Of a DNA stretch of 64,000 bases, positions 21,922 to 33,800 are shown piece after piece. The notes below the pieces were generated by a model, which saw only the letters and a program-made list of their open reading frames with translations, did no database searches and was not told the origin of the DNA. The stretch is taken from the NCBI GenBank assembly GCA_039566865.1, contig CM076947.1:23003501-23067500 (forward strand), given 5' to 3'. This stretch comes from Aurelia coerulea (lineage: Eukaryota; Cnidaria; Scyphozoa; Semaeostomeae; Ulmaridae). The position numbers and the translations under genes are program-made. Within the stretch, counting starts at the first letter, position 1. Every line of letters starts with the position of its first letter.

Positions 21922-22113
21922 GCATTCGACGCAGAAGAAGAAACAGCCCAATATCAAGAAAAAGCCAACAACTCCCCTTCTGCGAACTTTACAAAAACTA
22001 CTACTAAAGTTGCCACAACTCTACCAAAAACTACCACTAAGGCTGCTACAACTTTGCCAGAAACGACCACTAAGGTTGCTACAACTTTACAAAAAACTCG
22101 TAAAATTTCGTGA
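21922..22113 (+). other. Open stretch with 33-bp Thr-rich repeat
   Basis: A plus-strand frame of 64 codons without ATG ends at TGA 22111-22113. It contains three copies of an 11-residue unit, TTTKVATTLPK, encoded by a 33-bp repeat (about 21990-22095). Mucin-like in composition. It may be a piece of another gene carried in by a transposon, or simply a minisatellite. It lies 60 bp from ZFC3H1 exon 9 on the other strand. Confidence 0.4.
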
Positions 22114-22176
22114 AATTGGAAAACATCACAAGAAAGTCGACGTCCGATCCTATATTTACTTATGAAAGAATCTTAC

Positions 22177-22521
22177 CTTCATTTTCTCCTCCTTCGAATG
22201 TCTACTTTTCCTCCTTGTTGCATGTATAGACTTTGAACTTCCTAGTGACAACTGCTGCGTCTTTTTAGACAGCATCAGTTTTAATTTTTCCACGCTTTGC
22301 TTTAACTGTTCTGCTAACAAAGATTTAGGCTCAGTTTCATCCACAGATTTGCTGGATTCCACTCTCGATGGCGATCCACTTGGAATAACCCTGTTTGGAC
22401 TATACATGGAATTGTCCTTTTTGTTTGCTGAATTTAGTATCATCTTCGCTCGAATGAGTTCCTCGTCTAATTCCTTGGATCTGTCATTTCGAAAATTTAT
22501 CCTTTGCCGTAACGACTTCAC
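22177..22521 (-). CDS. ZFC3H1: ZFC3H1 exon 9, end of coiled coil
   Basis: Acceptor ATCATAG and donor AAG/GTAAGA bound 345 nt, 115 codons, phase 0. It opens VKSLRQRINFRNDRSKELDE and continues ELIRAKMIL, matching the 'QEQV...ELARAKA' end of the ZFC3H1 coiled coil. It then becomes Ser/Lys-rich with a second short helix (LLAEQLKQSVEKLKLMLSKK) and a basic run RRKSRHSKEEK. Confidence 0.88.
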
Positions 22522-22840
22522 CTATGATTAAGAAATAAATTACAATCAGAACACCTTCCCTAAATTTTACTGGTTAGTTGCAAAACACCACATACTATTC
22601 GATTCATTCCTCAAATCTGTTAGGTCGTATATGTAGCATACGTTTTCCAAGTGCGTTTCTGCCAAAGAACACCACGAAACTTTTGCATAAAAAAATCGTT
22701 TTAAATTGTGTTCACCGGAAAACAGCACGTAATTGACAGTCCACAGCAGAGAAAACTGGCTACCACATCACCCTTATCAGATAGCCACTGGATAATTGCC
22801 CGCCCCTGTAAGCTTATCATATCCACACAGTATAATTACC

Positions 22841-23369
22841 AGCATAGCTTCCAAATCTTTAACTGGGCGTAAAAAGGTGGGTGTAAAATTCAATGACCTA
22901 TTTCTTCTGACTGAATGACTTGAAACAAACTTTAGTTACTTATCTTTAATTTTACCGTTGGACATTTCAGAAGTTCTGAATATTTTTCGAAATTTCAGCG
23001 AATGTTACATTTCAAGTCATTTGAGGGTGTGACGTCATCAAATTTCTAAATCTTAAACCAGAAGAGTAACAGACTTTTGCTTGATACCATATTGTAGACA
23101 TCCATAAACTATGCTTTTCTTCGAAATTATTTCATGTTGCTTCAAACAGTTTAGAAATTACAATGGTTTGAAGTTTTTATGAAAAATTTTCTTGAATTCT
23201 TGAAAAAGTAGAGAAAAAAACACTCTTATTTTGAAAATATTGAAGATTGCAGAAAAGTCCAACGGTAGAATTCTAGAGAAATAGCTAAAGTTTCTTTGAA
23301 GTCATTCAGTTCAAAGCAATAAGTAACTGAATTTTACACCAGCCCTTTCAAAGATTTGAAACCTATGCT
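22841..23369. mobile_element. Palindromic Mutator-like MITE with perfect 9-bp duplication
   Basis: Termini AGCATAGCTTCCAAATC and GATTTGAAACCTATGCT enclose a 529-bp imperfect palindrome. The flanks ATAATTACC (22832-22840 and 23370-23378) are identical. The inner motif GTCCAACGGTAGAATTCTAG and its complement are shared by the family. Confidence 0.83.
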
Positions 23370-23378
23370 ATAATTACC

Positions 23379-24396
23379 CATCCCTACCAGGCGCTACATG
23401 TGAAGACCCTATGTAGAAAGGCCGGCCAGAAACTCCATGCTCTTGCCCGTATATCCTGCTACATGGACACTGACAAATTGCAGCAGCTAATGAGAGCATT
23501 TGTGTTATCGCACTTTAGCTACTGTCCACTTGTTTGGATGTTTCATGACAGAACTTTAAACCATAGAATAAATCATGTTCACGAAAGGGCACTGCGCATT
23601 GCGTTCAAGGATCACGGAAGTGATTTTGGTTCTCTCCTGGAACAGAGCAATTCGGTGCCCATCCATGTAAGAAACCTACAGTTGCTTATGACGGAAATTT
23701 TTAAAACAAAGTCTGATCTAAATCCACCTTTCATGAAGGATATTTTTATGGAGAGAAGTATTAGCTGCAACCTAAGGCATGGCAATGACGCTCAAATTCC
23801 AAAGGTGCGAACCACGTCTTTTGGAGTTGAGACCATAGCCTACCTTGGAAATAAACTTTGGCAGTTTTTACCGCACGAAATAAAACGATCAAGCACCCTT
23901 CCTATTTTCAAAAAACGAATTAGATGTTGGAATGGCGAAAAATGCAACTGTAGGCTCTGCAAAACATACATTCCAAGAGTTGGGTTTCTAACATGATAAA
24001 CATTTCATGGGCCTTCTCGCGAGGATGGGGGCGGTGCGCTGCTTCCTGGTGGGATGGGGGATGTGCTGTGTGGGATGTGAGGTCCCCTTCATGATGCAGG
24101 CACTGGGCTGCGGTTGAACTGGGGAATTGCTCCCTAGCGGCGACCGCAGCTTAGGATATGCGTGTGGGGGTTCCCTCGCGCGGTGTGTCCGCCGTCTCTC
24201 TGGGAGGTGGGCGTCGCTCCGTACCTCGTAGGGAAGGCATGCTTTTATCTTGTATATAATCCACTAAATGTTTTTATTGATTAGCTTTAGGAATTAATTT
24301 GTAAATTTTGTAAATTTTTGTAAAGTAGGCTTAAATTAGCTGTAATTTAGCTATTCTTTTTATTTTACTTAGCCTACATTAAATAAATTATTGATG
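23379..24396 (+). mobile_element. LINE, 5'-truncated, with ATG-repeat tail
   Basis: The copy begins right after the target duplication of the MITE at 22841 and holds the end of a reverse transcriptase (23400-23996). The 3' part includes a hairpin CTGCGGT / ACCGCAG (about 24109-24150) and ends in an (ATG)n tail near 24390. Only the C-terminal part of ORF2 survives. Confidence 0.75.
23400..23996 (+). pseudogene. Reverse transcriptase C-terminal fragment
   Basis: 198 codons without the catalytic motifs. LSHFSYCPLVWMFHDR and HERALRIAF are the post-thumb signature common to CR1/L2/Jockey-type LINEs. It ends with a cysteine cluster, CWNGEKCNCRLCK, like the LINE at 28389 (CKCSACKC). The start is set by 5' truncation, not by a real initiation codon. 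Confidence 0.8.
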
Positions 24397-24399
24397 ATG

Positions 24400-24972
24400 A
24401 TGATGAAGACACTACACCAAATTCACGAGCTAGATCATGGCTAGCTTCCTGAAATAAAAAACTATTGACACATGCTTTGCATAATTCTTCAGGTTAAAGA
24501 CTTTGCTATCTTTGAGAAGCTGCTTGGTCACTTCAAGCTGTGACTATCGTCCAAAAAACCAAAGAAAACCCGGAATCCGACATCTTTTGTTCAAGAGTGA
24601 AAAAACGGCCATTCTTTAGCAGTCAGCATTTTGTGAAAACCTAACAAAGAGATTGATTTTAATTTGTCTGGGGGAATCTTTTGATTCTAAAGTGACTGAT
24701 CTCTGCTCCTTATGTGCAAATTCAATGTTCCCAAGCCAATTTCAAATTCAGATTGTTTCAAATTTTCCAAAACATGGACAGAATATAGCGAGGAAAGTCA
24801 AACTTTGACTGAGAAAAAAACGAATCACCGTAATTTTGAAACCAACATTTCATAGCTCAAATTGATCAAGGAGCATCCCAAATGAGAGTTAAGCCTTTCA
24901 ATTACATGGTAATACCAAATTTGTGTTCATAACTTTGGCTTTCAGGAAGCTAACCATTTTCTGGGTCACCCG
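24400..24972. mobile_element. Decayed TIR element, one end clear
   Basis: The right end reads TTTCTGGGTCACCCGGCA, a relative of the CCGGGTG family. On the left GGCTAGCTTCCTGAAA (about 24439) pairs with TTTCAGGAAGCTAACC (about 24942), but the outer left terminus is lost beside the LINE tail. Confidence 0.5.
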
Positions 24973-25136
24973 GCATTTACAGTAAGATATCACCCTAGGG
25001 GTATACACCACCATTAAGGGGCTCCGATTCCAAATTTCGGTCGAAACGGTGATTTTGAAGTTTTTTGATAGGCAATATCACACAGACGTTTACCTGTTTT
25101 CTTCGAAAATGAAAGCATCAGTTTGAAGATAAATCT

Positions 25137-27204
25137 TTGTACTTTACGGAGGAAAAAATCAAACATTCATATCTTTTACGATTGCTTGGAAAAAAAGCTT
25201 ACAACGAGGCGTTTCCCTACAAAATCATGTCACAAAAAAGATTAAAAGATAAACCGTGGGTTACAACTTCATTAAAAAAAAGCATTCTCAAAAAACATAG
25301 CCTTTTCGTTAAATATCTTAAGGACAGAACCAAGGAAAGCAAAGAAAAATATTCTTGCTACCGTAATATACTAACATCGTGTCTTCGCTCTTCCAAAAAT
25401 GACTATTTCAAAGAACTTTTTAACAAGAAGTCGACAAGAATAACTAAGATGTGGTCTGTTTTGGGAGGCTTTTTAAACCCCAAAAGACACAAAAGAGAAA
25501 ATGCAATAAAAAGTCTCCTATATGATGGAGAAATTCTCCAAGACAACAGTAAAGTTGCAAATGCCTTAAATTTACATTTCTGCAACATTGGAAAAAATAT
25601 CGCAAGCAAAATAAAGCAACCAAATAAAGACTACTCAAAGTATCTTCTAAACCCTATCCAAAATACTTTCTACCTATCATTGGTGGATGAAAGTGAGGTT
25701 ATAAAAGAAATCCAGAACCTTAAAGTTAAGAAATCACCAGGAAATGACGATATAAGACCTGGCATCATTAAAACTTCTTGCTCTATTCTAGCAAGGCCAC
25801 TTACGCATGTCTTCAACGTTTCTTTTTCATCTGGGATAATGCCAGACGTTTGGAAGATCGCTAAGGTTATTCCAATTTTCAAGTCTGGAGAGAAAAATCT
25901 CCCCGGTAACTACAGGCCAATATCCCTGTTATCGTGCTTCGAAAAAATACTGGAGCGACTATTAGCGAGAAGAATAATTTCATTCCTCAAAAAACATAGC
26001 ATTCTGTACAAACTCCAATTTGGTTTTCGTGAAGGCCATTCAACCACTTCTTGAAGAGCTTTATTCTAACTTAGACAAGGGTAATACCTGCATTGGAATT
26101 TTCCTCGATCTCACTAAAGCGTTTGATACAATTGATCATGACATTCTCTTGTACAAACTCCAACATTATGGTTTCAGAGGAAAAATTCACGAATGGTTTT
26201 CTAGCTATCTTACAAATCGAAAGCAATTTACTTTCGCAAATGGGGAAAAATCAACCCTGGGTCAAATTACAAAAGGCGTCCCGCAAGGGTCGGTACTTGG
26301 GCCCATTCTCTTCACTATATACGTAAACGATATGCCCAATTCTACAAAATTGGTTCCCAGACTATTTGCGGACGATACAAACGTTTTTAATTTTGGACAA
26401 AATATACCTCAATTAATTGATGAAACGAATACAGAGCTACATCAACTCGATGACTGGTTGAAGGCAAATATGCTCAAGGTAAATACTGCAAAAACAAATT
26501 ATTGCCTTATTCGTTCTTCATCAAATAAGTGTGCAAGTGCAAATGAAACATACAAAATAAAAATGGGAGATATCCTAAACCAATCTGATGACACTAAGTA
26601 CCTTGGTGTCGTACTGGACACTCAACTTTCCTGGGAAAAGCAAATCAATAAGATCAGAAGTGAAATTATTAAATATACTTCGGTGTTTTCTAAGCTGCGT
26701 TATTACGTACCAAAAGCTTGCTTAACAACCCTCTATGACGCACTAATTTTATCAAAGATAGCCTATGGGTTCGAAGCTTACGGCTGTGCTGCGGCTAAGT
26801 CTCTTAAAGAACTTCAAGTTCTACAAAACAGGATTCTACGAATACTTCAATTTAAAGACTATAGATATCCAACTAACGCACTTCATAAAGAAGCTAACTT
26901 TCTTAAACTAACTGACTTATATGAATTGAAAATCTTAAAATTCATGCAACATGTTCATCATAACAATGATAAACTTCCAACTGTATTTCAAAATTACTTC
27001 GTAACAAATGAAAATTTACATAAATACGACACTCGTCAAAGTAAACATTATCAAATTCGTAAGGCAAACAAAATATGGGGAAACAAAATGATGCGAAACA
27101 AAGGGGCACGACTGTGGAATGCTTTACCTTCCTCGTTCAAAAGCATTCAAAACCCAGCAAAGTTCGCATTCAAACTAAAGAAAAGTGTTATTGATCAATA
27201 CTAA
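25137..27204 (+). pseudogene. LINE reverse transcriptase with one frameshift
   Basis: Motifs appear in order: NYRPISLLSCFEKI (first frame), then after a frame change near 26035-26050, IFLDLTKAFDTIDHD, GVPQGSVLGPILF and the catalytic LFADDTNVF. The C-terminus ends LWNALPSSFKSIQNP. The single frameshift inactivates an otherwise well-kept domain. CR1/L2/Jockey-like; the clade cannot be fixed by eye. Confidence 0.85.
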
Positions 27205-27517
27205 CCTGACTGCCATACAGCTTGGTTAAATGATAAAAAATTAAAAAAAAATGATAATAGTAATACCATACAGTTGATTCATATGTATTTCAAGTAGCTG
27301 TTCCTTATTAATCTTATAGTTAAAAAAAAAAAAAATTGTAGTTGTTTTTGTAGTAGCACATATTGTAGTCCTTTAAAACTTTATTTTTGCGGCCCAAGCT
27401 AGATAAGCTTTGCTTTTCTTGGGTCGCGTAGAATACGAATATTTTAGAAGTTCTTTATTTTTATATTAGCTCGTATTTTACAAATAAAATTGAATTGAAT
27501 TGAATTGAATTGAATTG
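25137..27517 (+). mobile_element. LINE with near-complete reverse transcriptase and TTGAA tail
   Basis: It covers two overlapping frames of one reverse transcriptase (25137-26054 and 26020-27204), a 3' region with hairpin GCGGCCCAAG / CTTGGGTCGC (27389-27427), and a (TTGAA)n tail at 27490-27516. The endonuclease is missing, so the copy is 5' truncated; the exact start is uncertain. It may sit inside an older TIR element with ends GGGGCTCCG (about 25018) and CGGAGCCCC (about 27640). Confidence 0.75.
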
Positions 27518-27916
27518 GATGTAAGTGGATTTTTAACAAGCACTAAATGGTGGCTTGGGTGAAGCCATCAAACAAACTGCAGAAAACAATGGAGAGCATG
27601 GACACGTGCGGTGTTTGCAGATTTGTGTACAGTTTAGCGACGGAGCCCCTTTGACAGTTCGTTGTGTGACAAAGTTGCATTAGCTCGAACTGTGACAACA
27701 TTTGCTATAGAGAATCGTATTGTATCATATATAAATATATGGATATCGTGTATTGTTAGATTAATTAGAAGTTAATATATCACTTAGAACCATTTCACTT
27801 TGTACTTAATGATAATTCTATTTTTGTTGTAGTTGGCATCAATTAGCTGTAATTTAGCTACAATTTTAACGCCTACTATAAAGGAATTAATAATACTAAT
27901 GATAAAAGTTACACAC
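27518..27916. other. Intron, nothing recognised
   Basis: AT-rich sequence between the LINE tail and exon 8. The words CGGAGCCCC near 27640 may be the end of an older element. Confidence 0.3.
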
Positions 27917-28089
27917 CTGATCTTGGAATTCAAGGGATTGTGAATGGAGTGTCTTCTTTGCTTTCTCCGCTGTTAAAAGTAATTGTTTCAGTCGTTTTAT
28001 TTTCGTTTCTTGTTGATCAATCCTTGTCTTCCTGAGACCTATTTTCTTTAATAGTAGTTTGATTGTCGAGTCATCTTTCTGTGCATCCT
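27917..28089 (-). CDS. ZFC3H1: ZFC3H1 exon 8, coiled coil
   Basis: Donor GATCAG/GTGTGT at 27916 is clear and joins exon 9 in phase. The acceptor lies in a GCAGAGAG run, so the upper end may be 28091, 28089 or 28087; 28089 keeps phase with the literal frame of exon 7. It encodes the coiled coil KIGLRKTRIDQQETKIKRLK and ends SLEFQDQ, which matches the family. Confidence 0.8.
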
Positions 28090-28185
28090 CTCTGCAAATC
28101 AAAATATACCAAGTCTGAGACGAAGTCACCATTTCTGCGAGGTTCTCTTTCATCAGTTTTATAAATGCATTTCATGGGCCGGGGA

Positions 28186-28380
28186 CAGTGGCGTAACGAA
28201 GCAGCTCGGGGTCCTTAGTAATTTAGCTATACAGGGCCCCCTGAGGAGGCAGATAAATCAACGAAAGTTAGCCAAATTTCCAAAATCAAAACGGTGTCAT
28301 TATCAGTAACAAATCATTTTAAAGGCAAGCCCAGCACATCAGAACCTCCAAAACCACGGTTTAATGATGTTTTATAAATG
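28186..28380. other. hAT-like terminus fragment
   Basis: CAGTGGCGTAACGAAGCAG near 28187 fits the common hAT terminus CAGTGGCGTA; a partner end is not seen, probably lost to the LINE insertion at 28383. Confidence 0.4.
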
Positions 28381-28382
28381 AC

Positions 28383-29302
28383 AGTACGTTGGCACAAGAA
28401 ATGATTGCCAATCCTGAAAAATTCCATGCTTTATTGCTCAGAAAAAATCAAACAAACACTAGTGGAGAGCAAATTAACATTAACGGTAATGTGATCAAAT
28501 CTGAGGAGACTGTCAAACTTTTGGGAGTCACTTTGGATTATAAATTGGATTTCGACCCGCATATTTCTAATCTTTGCAAAAAAGCTGCATCACAATTGAA
28601 TGTTCTTAAAAGGTTAAAGATGTTTATTGGCTTTAAAGAGAAAAAGATCCTTGTTCAGAGTTTTGTATGTTCAAATTTCGATTATTGCCCCTTGGTGTGG
28701 TATTTCTCATCTTCCAAGTCATTACAGAAAATTGAAAAGTTACAAGAACGTGCCCTAAGGTTTCTCTATAACGATCATACAAGTTCATATAATGATTTGC
28801 TTTCAAAATCTAGTAAATGCACGATGCAGGTTGCGCGCCAAAGACTCCTTTGCATTGAAATATTCAAAACTCTGAATCATTTGAATCCACCATTTATGAA
28901 GAGAATTTTTGAATTACGCTCTTCAAATTATTCGTTAAGAAATCCAAATAATTTAGCCCATTTCAGACCTAATCAAACAACATTTGGGTCTAAAAGTCTC
29001 AAGTCTATCGGGCCACAGATTTGGAATGGCTTACCAAACGAAATAAAATCAGCAGAAAATTTCAAAAGTTTTAAGGCATTAATAAAACAATGGGATGGTC
29101 CGAATTGCAAATGTAGTGCCTGCAAGTGCCAACCAGTTTAGAGTTTTAGTTATAAACGTAAGAAAAAAAAAGTTTGCTTTTTATTATTAGTTATGTAAAT
29201 TCGATTTAGATTAGTTAACTTGTATATATTATTAAATAGTGTATATATTGTTAGCTACGTGTATATAATCGAATTAAAATAATGCTACACACACACACAC
29301 AA
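28383..29302 (+). mobile_element. LINE, 5'-truncated, with CA-repeat tail
   Basis: It includes the reverse transcriptase fragment 28389-29141, about 140 bp of 3' UTR and an (AC)n tail at 29286-29302. The start is a truncation point. Confidence 0.75.
28389..29141 (+). pseudogene. Reverse transcriptase C-terminal half (uninterrupted)
   Basis: 250 codons starting in the thumb region (MIANPEKFHALLLRK), then VKLLGVTLDYKLDFDPHI, NFDYCPLVWYF and LQERALRFLYND, ending with GPNCKCSACKC. The FADD catalytic motif is upstream of the truncation. No internal stop, so this copy is rather young. Confidence 0.82.
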
Positions 29303-29902
29303 ACATATTGGAGAGGAGCGTGGCTGAAATTGACTGCGAGCCGAGCCTAATCTGGGGTTCAGGCTATTTCCTCGGGAACGTTTTTCAAACCACGCTCTTT
29401 AGATTGTCGGAAAATGCAACTCTCGTAGAACATTCACCATCGAATGCAGATATAGATTGTGATCGATGATAGGGTTCCCAAGAAAGTTTTGAAAATTGAG
29501 CTTAAGCATTGTACAGAAATGGATTTTTGTCATTGAAATCTGCTAATTGCGTTCATGTTCCCTGAAGACAACGATGCATTTTTGACAAGTTTGCAGTTGA
29601 CAGCAGTCTTTGATATACTAAACTTAAGTTTGATTTCAGCAAGCTATTTCTCCAAAGTTTGATTTGATTTGATTGATTGATTGATTGGTTGATTGATTTC
29701 ATATATTTAGGGAGGGTAGCCCTTCAGGAAGTTAAATTCGTACTTTACTGAAAATCGCGAGGAGCCCTTTTGTGGGTATTTTTCCCGAGGGCTTCACCTA
29801 AACTGCTTCTAGGCCTCACATCTTGTTTTTTTGAATTTTTCCCAACACAAATCTATCAATAATAATAATAAGTGTAGATTGCCGAAGCCAGCGCTATGCT
29901 AG
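29303..29902. other. Intron with GATT microsatellite
   Basis: A (GATT)n run at 29657-29698 and an AATAATAATAAT run near 29852 bracket about 150 bp that might be a small reversed retroposon. Otherwise nothing is recognised. Confidence 0.35.
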
Positions 29903-30225
29903 TGTTAAAAGGCGGTAGTTCCGGCCGAAGCCTTGCTAGGTCAACACGATTTAAAACACGATTTATAGTTTCAGTTTGATCTCCAATAAAAACTTTATAC
30001 GCAGTGGAATATTAAAGCTTGTTTCTTATTAGGCCGAAATCATAAGAATATCACAAGAACGAGCACGCGGCCTCGTGCGCAGATCTAGGGACCTGGGGGC
30101 GAATGTCTCGTTTTGATACTGGCCTCGAATTGCTTCGAGTTGCGAGCGGGAAACTTAAAAACTTAAAACTATTTAAAATAAATCTAAATAAATAATATTT
30201 GCAAAGTCTTAATCGTATCATCACA
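29903..30225 (-). repeat. 3' LTR
   Basis: 323 bp, TGTTAAAAGGCGG to GTATCATCACA as read on the plus strand. It differs from the other LTR by two substitutions and one A-run indel. Confidence 0.95.
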
Positions 30226-30235
30226 TCTTCCCCTC
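30226..30235 (-). other. Polypurine tract
   Basis: On the minus strand GAGGGGAAGA abuts the 3' LTR, the expected site of plus-strand DNA priming. Confidence 0.8.
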
Positions 30236-30812
30236 GTTTTTGAATAGTTTTGTGGTTTCATAAATGAACAGTTTTACGATTGTTTGCGTCTTTTCTTCGA
30301 TTGTTCTTCAAAGTAACAACTTGGTGGATCCGGTCCAAGTGTTCTTTTCTTGAATCACAATCCGAATGTCTCAACTACTGAATCTTATGACAGTACTTTG
30401 TCATCTGTACAACGATTGTTCCGATATTCAGCGTTACGTCTTTTGTATCATGAATAAACATGTATCAGCTGCAACACGAGGTTACATTGTTTAAGTATAC
30501 CGTACTAACGACGGTTCTGAACGAGAGTTTCGACTCTGCACGAAGGTTTGCGATATTACGACGTTCTGGGTCTTGCAAAATAGGAGTCACTTTCTCAACG
30601 ACAATTGTATTGAATAAGTCCGATAGTTAGGAGTCACTTTCTCAACGATAACGTAGACGATAATTCCGATAGTAATGAGTCACTTTCTCGACGATAATGT
30701 CTTTGATAATTCCGAGTAAATAGGCTATGTACATAAAATAACTTGATAAACCGGCGTAACGACGACGATTTGAGTCTGTTTACTACTTTCTTTATTTCTT
30801 TGCGACACCCAT

Positions 30813-33800
30813 TTACAGAACGCGAGGTAGCGGCCAATAATAATAATAAGCATTTGGCGGATACGGCATCCAGCGAGGTTGTATCATATTGCAAAGCGGA
30901 AATGACTGCGGCTGTCCTAGATGTGCATATTGCAATACATCCGGTGGGCGTCTGATTCGCTGTGGTCGAGATGGTAATGTTTTTTCAGGGGACTGAAAGG
31001 GTGAATCAACCGTATTTTCTTCTGATATCTGTGGTGTTATTTCTTCCTCAGATCCTTGTGATGGATATTCTGTTGAGTTTCGATCATCAACCGTTTGGGC
31101 GATTTGATTATCTCCTTGAAAGTGATGACTTTCTGGTGATAGTGCCGTTGGGTGTAGAATTGGTTGATTGAAAGACAAAATAATATCATCATCATCATCT
31201 TGGTCCGACTGCTGATGATTTGCATCTTCGTTAGTTGTCCATGGTCTTGCATTTCGTCGCTTTCTGGCTCGTATGGATCTCTTTTTATTAGGCAGAACGG
31301 GGGCCTCTACAGGTAGGTCGTCACATGGAAGCAGCAAATTTCGATGTAGGGTACGCGGGGGTATATCTTTGGTTCCCTCTGGCAATACTTGGTATACTGG
31401 ACTGTCATCGCTTAACCTTTTCACAACGTAGTGAATCTTACTCTCCCAATGTGATCTCAGTTTTCCAGGGCCACCTCTCTCGCGAAGATTACGCACAAGT
31501 ACTCTGTCTCCTGGCTCCAGTACTGTATGATGAATTCCTTGATCGTATCTCACTTTACTCTTACTTTGCGATTCTGTAGCACGTTTTGATGCAATATCAT
31601 ATGCTTCACGCATGACTCGTTTCCATGTCTTCACATAGTCAGGGTATTTCGGTTGGTCTTTCTGATGAGCTGCTTGTTTTGTTTTAAACATAACATCAAC
31701 TGGCAGACGTGGTGATCTACCAAAGAGTAGATAAAATGGCGAATAACCAGTGGATGCATGTCTGGTACAATTATATGCGTGAATCATCTTATTAAGATGG
31801 TCTTTCCAATGAGATTTTGTGCTTTCTGGCAGTGTTTTGAGCATAGCAATGAGTGTCTTGTTAAACCGTTCAACTTGTCCATTTCCCTGCGGGTGGTAGG
31901 GAGTGGTCCTTGAGTGGCGAATCCCGCATAGTTGCTCTAAACTTTGAGCAAGGTTGTTTTCGAACTCACCGCCCTGATCGTGATGTATCCGGGCGGGAAA
32001 ACCGAATCTTAAGATGAAGTCATCATAAAGCCGTTTTGCAACTGTTGATGCAGATTTGTCTTTCGTGGCATATCCTTGCGCGAACCGTGTGAAATGATCC
32101 ATGATAATTAACACATACTCATATCCTCCTGAACTCTTTTCAAGATGTAAAAAGTCTATCGCGACTAGTTCGAATGGTTGGGATGTAGTAATACTTTGCA
32201 TTGGGGCATGAGTGGTAATGGCAGGACGTTTCTGTTTCAGACATCTGCAGACTTTTGTTGTGTAATACTCAATATCTGCTCTCATGCGGGGCCAATAGAA
32301 TCTCTGAGTTGCTAGTTGGAAAACACGCTCACAGCCCAAGTGTCCCATTTCATCATGTAATTCTCTGTATATCATAGAATGGAATTTCTTTGGCAACACA
32401 ATCTGATTTGTTTCATTTGTCTTACGACGTAAGATGTTATCAGCATCCAGAAATAACTTGTCCCATTCTCGAAGAAGGCTTTTTGCAAGTGGAACTAGTT
32501 GCTTTCTCTCAATTGGCGAAGGTTTCTTACCACCTAACTTGAATTTCCTGATCAACGAAATCACCCTATCCTCCTCCTGGGCTTGAACAATATCCCTTAC
32601 ATCGAACCGTTGTCTACTCTTTGGATCTAACAGTTCTTGCTCTTGCAGATCAAAGTTATCCGACTTGGCTGACAATGCCGATACCCATGCAACTTCACCT
32701 TTACGTTGTTCACAATTTGCCGAAACTGTTGCTTGCAATACGTTTGTAGCTAGTTCTTCTGTGCATTGTGGTATATACTCATCCATATTCAGAGGCATTC
32801 TTGATAAAAAATCGGCATCTATGTTTGACTTTCCTGGGCGATATTTGATATTAAAGTTAAATTCTGCTAACTCTGAAACCCATCTTTGAGTAGTTGCATT
32901 CAACTTTGCTGATGTTAGGACGTATGTCAAGGGATTGTTGTCCGTGTAGACTGTAAAAGACTTTGCATGGTACAATATATCCCTGAACTGTTCACAAATT
33001 GCCCACTTCAGTGCAAGGAACTCGAGTTTTCCAGCATGTAAGTTATAATTTCGCTCTGTGGTTGTTAGAGTTCTAGATGCATATGCAATAACTCTCATTT
33101 TGCTGTCTTGTCGCTGGTAGAGAACAGCACCTAATCCTGCATTGCTGGCATCTGTATGTAACGTGAAAGGCAAATCATAATCCGGGTAGGCCAAAATTGG
33201 TGGCTTAGCAAGGCAGTCAAGTAAGTGGAGTAGTGCTTTTTGATGGTGCCCTTGCCATTGCACTGGCTGCTTTGATGACACTTGATTTTGTTTTGCCTGC
33301 TGGCCTTTCTGTTTCCTCCCATCCTGTAGATTCTTAAAACAATCTTCCTTCGACTTTTGTGTTAGTTCAAACAATGGCTTAGCAATTTGGGCAAAATTCT
33401 TGATGTATTTTCGATAGTAGTTCAATAACCCTAGAACACGTCTAACATCACCTACTGTTTTTGGCACAAAATCTTTCAGCGCATTGATCACTTTAATGTT
33501 GGAATCATCTGTTCTATACCCTTGTTCTGATACAATATGACCCAGATAATTCACCTCATTCTTAAACATGTCACACTTTTTGGGTTTTAATTTGATGCCA
33601 TGATCACGTAATCTTTCAAAAACTTGCTTAAGATGGTTCAAATGTGAGTTGAAATCAGAGCTAAACACTATAAGATCATCAAGGTATGGTACACATATAG
33701 TGTCACGAAGTCCCTCAACGCACTGTTCCATATATCGTTGAAAGCATCCTGGCGAATTGGTCAGGCCGAACGGTATACGCACCCACTCGTAGAGCCCCCA

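Noticed and set aside
30813..31580. Plus-strand open frames over the retrotransposon
   Set aside because: They are antisense shadows of pol without any domain.
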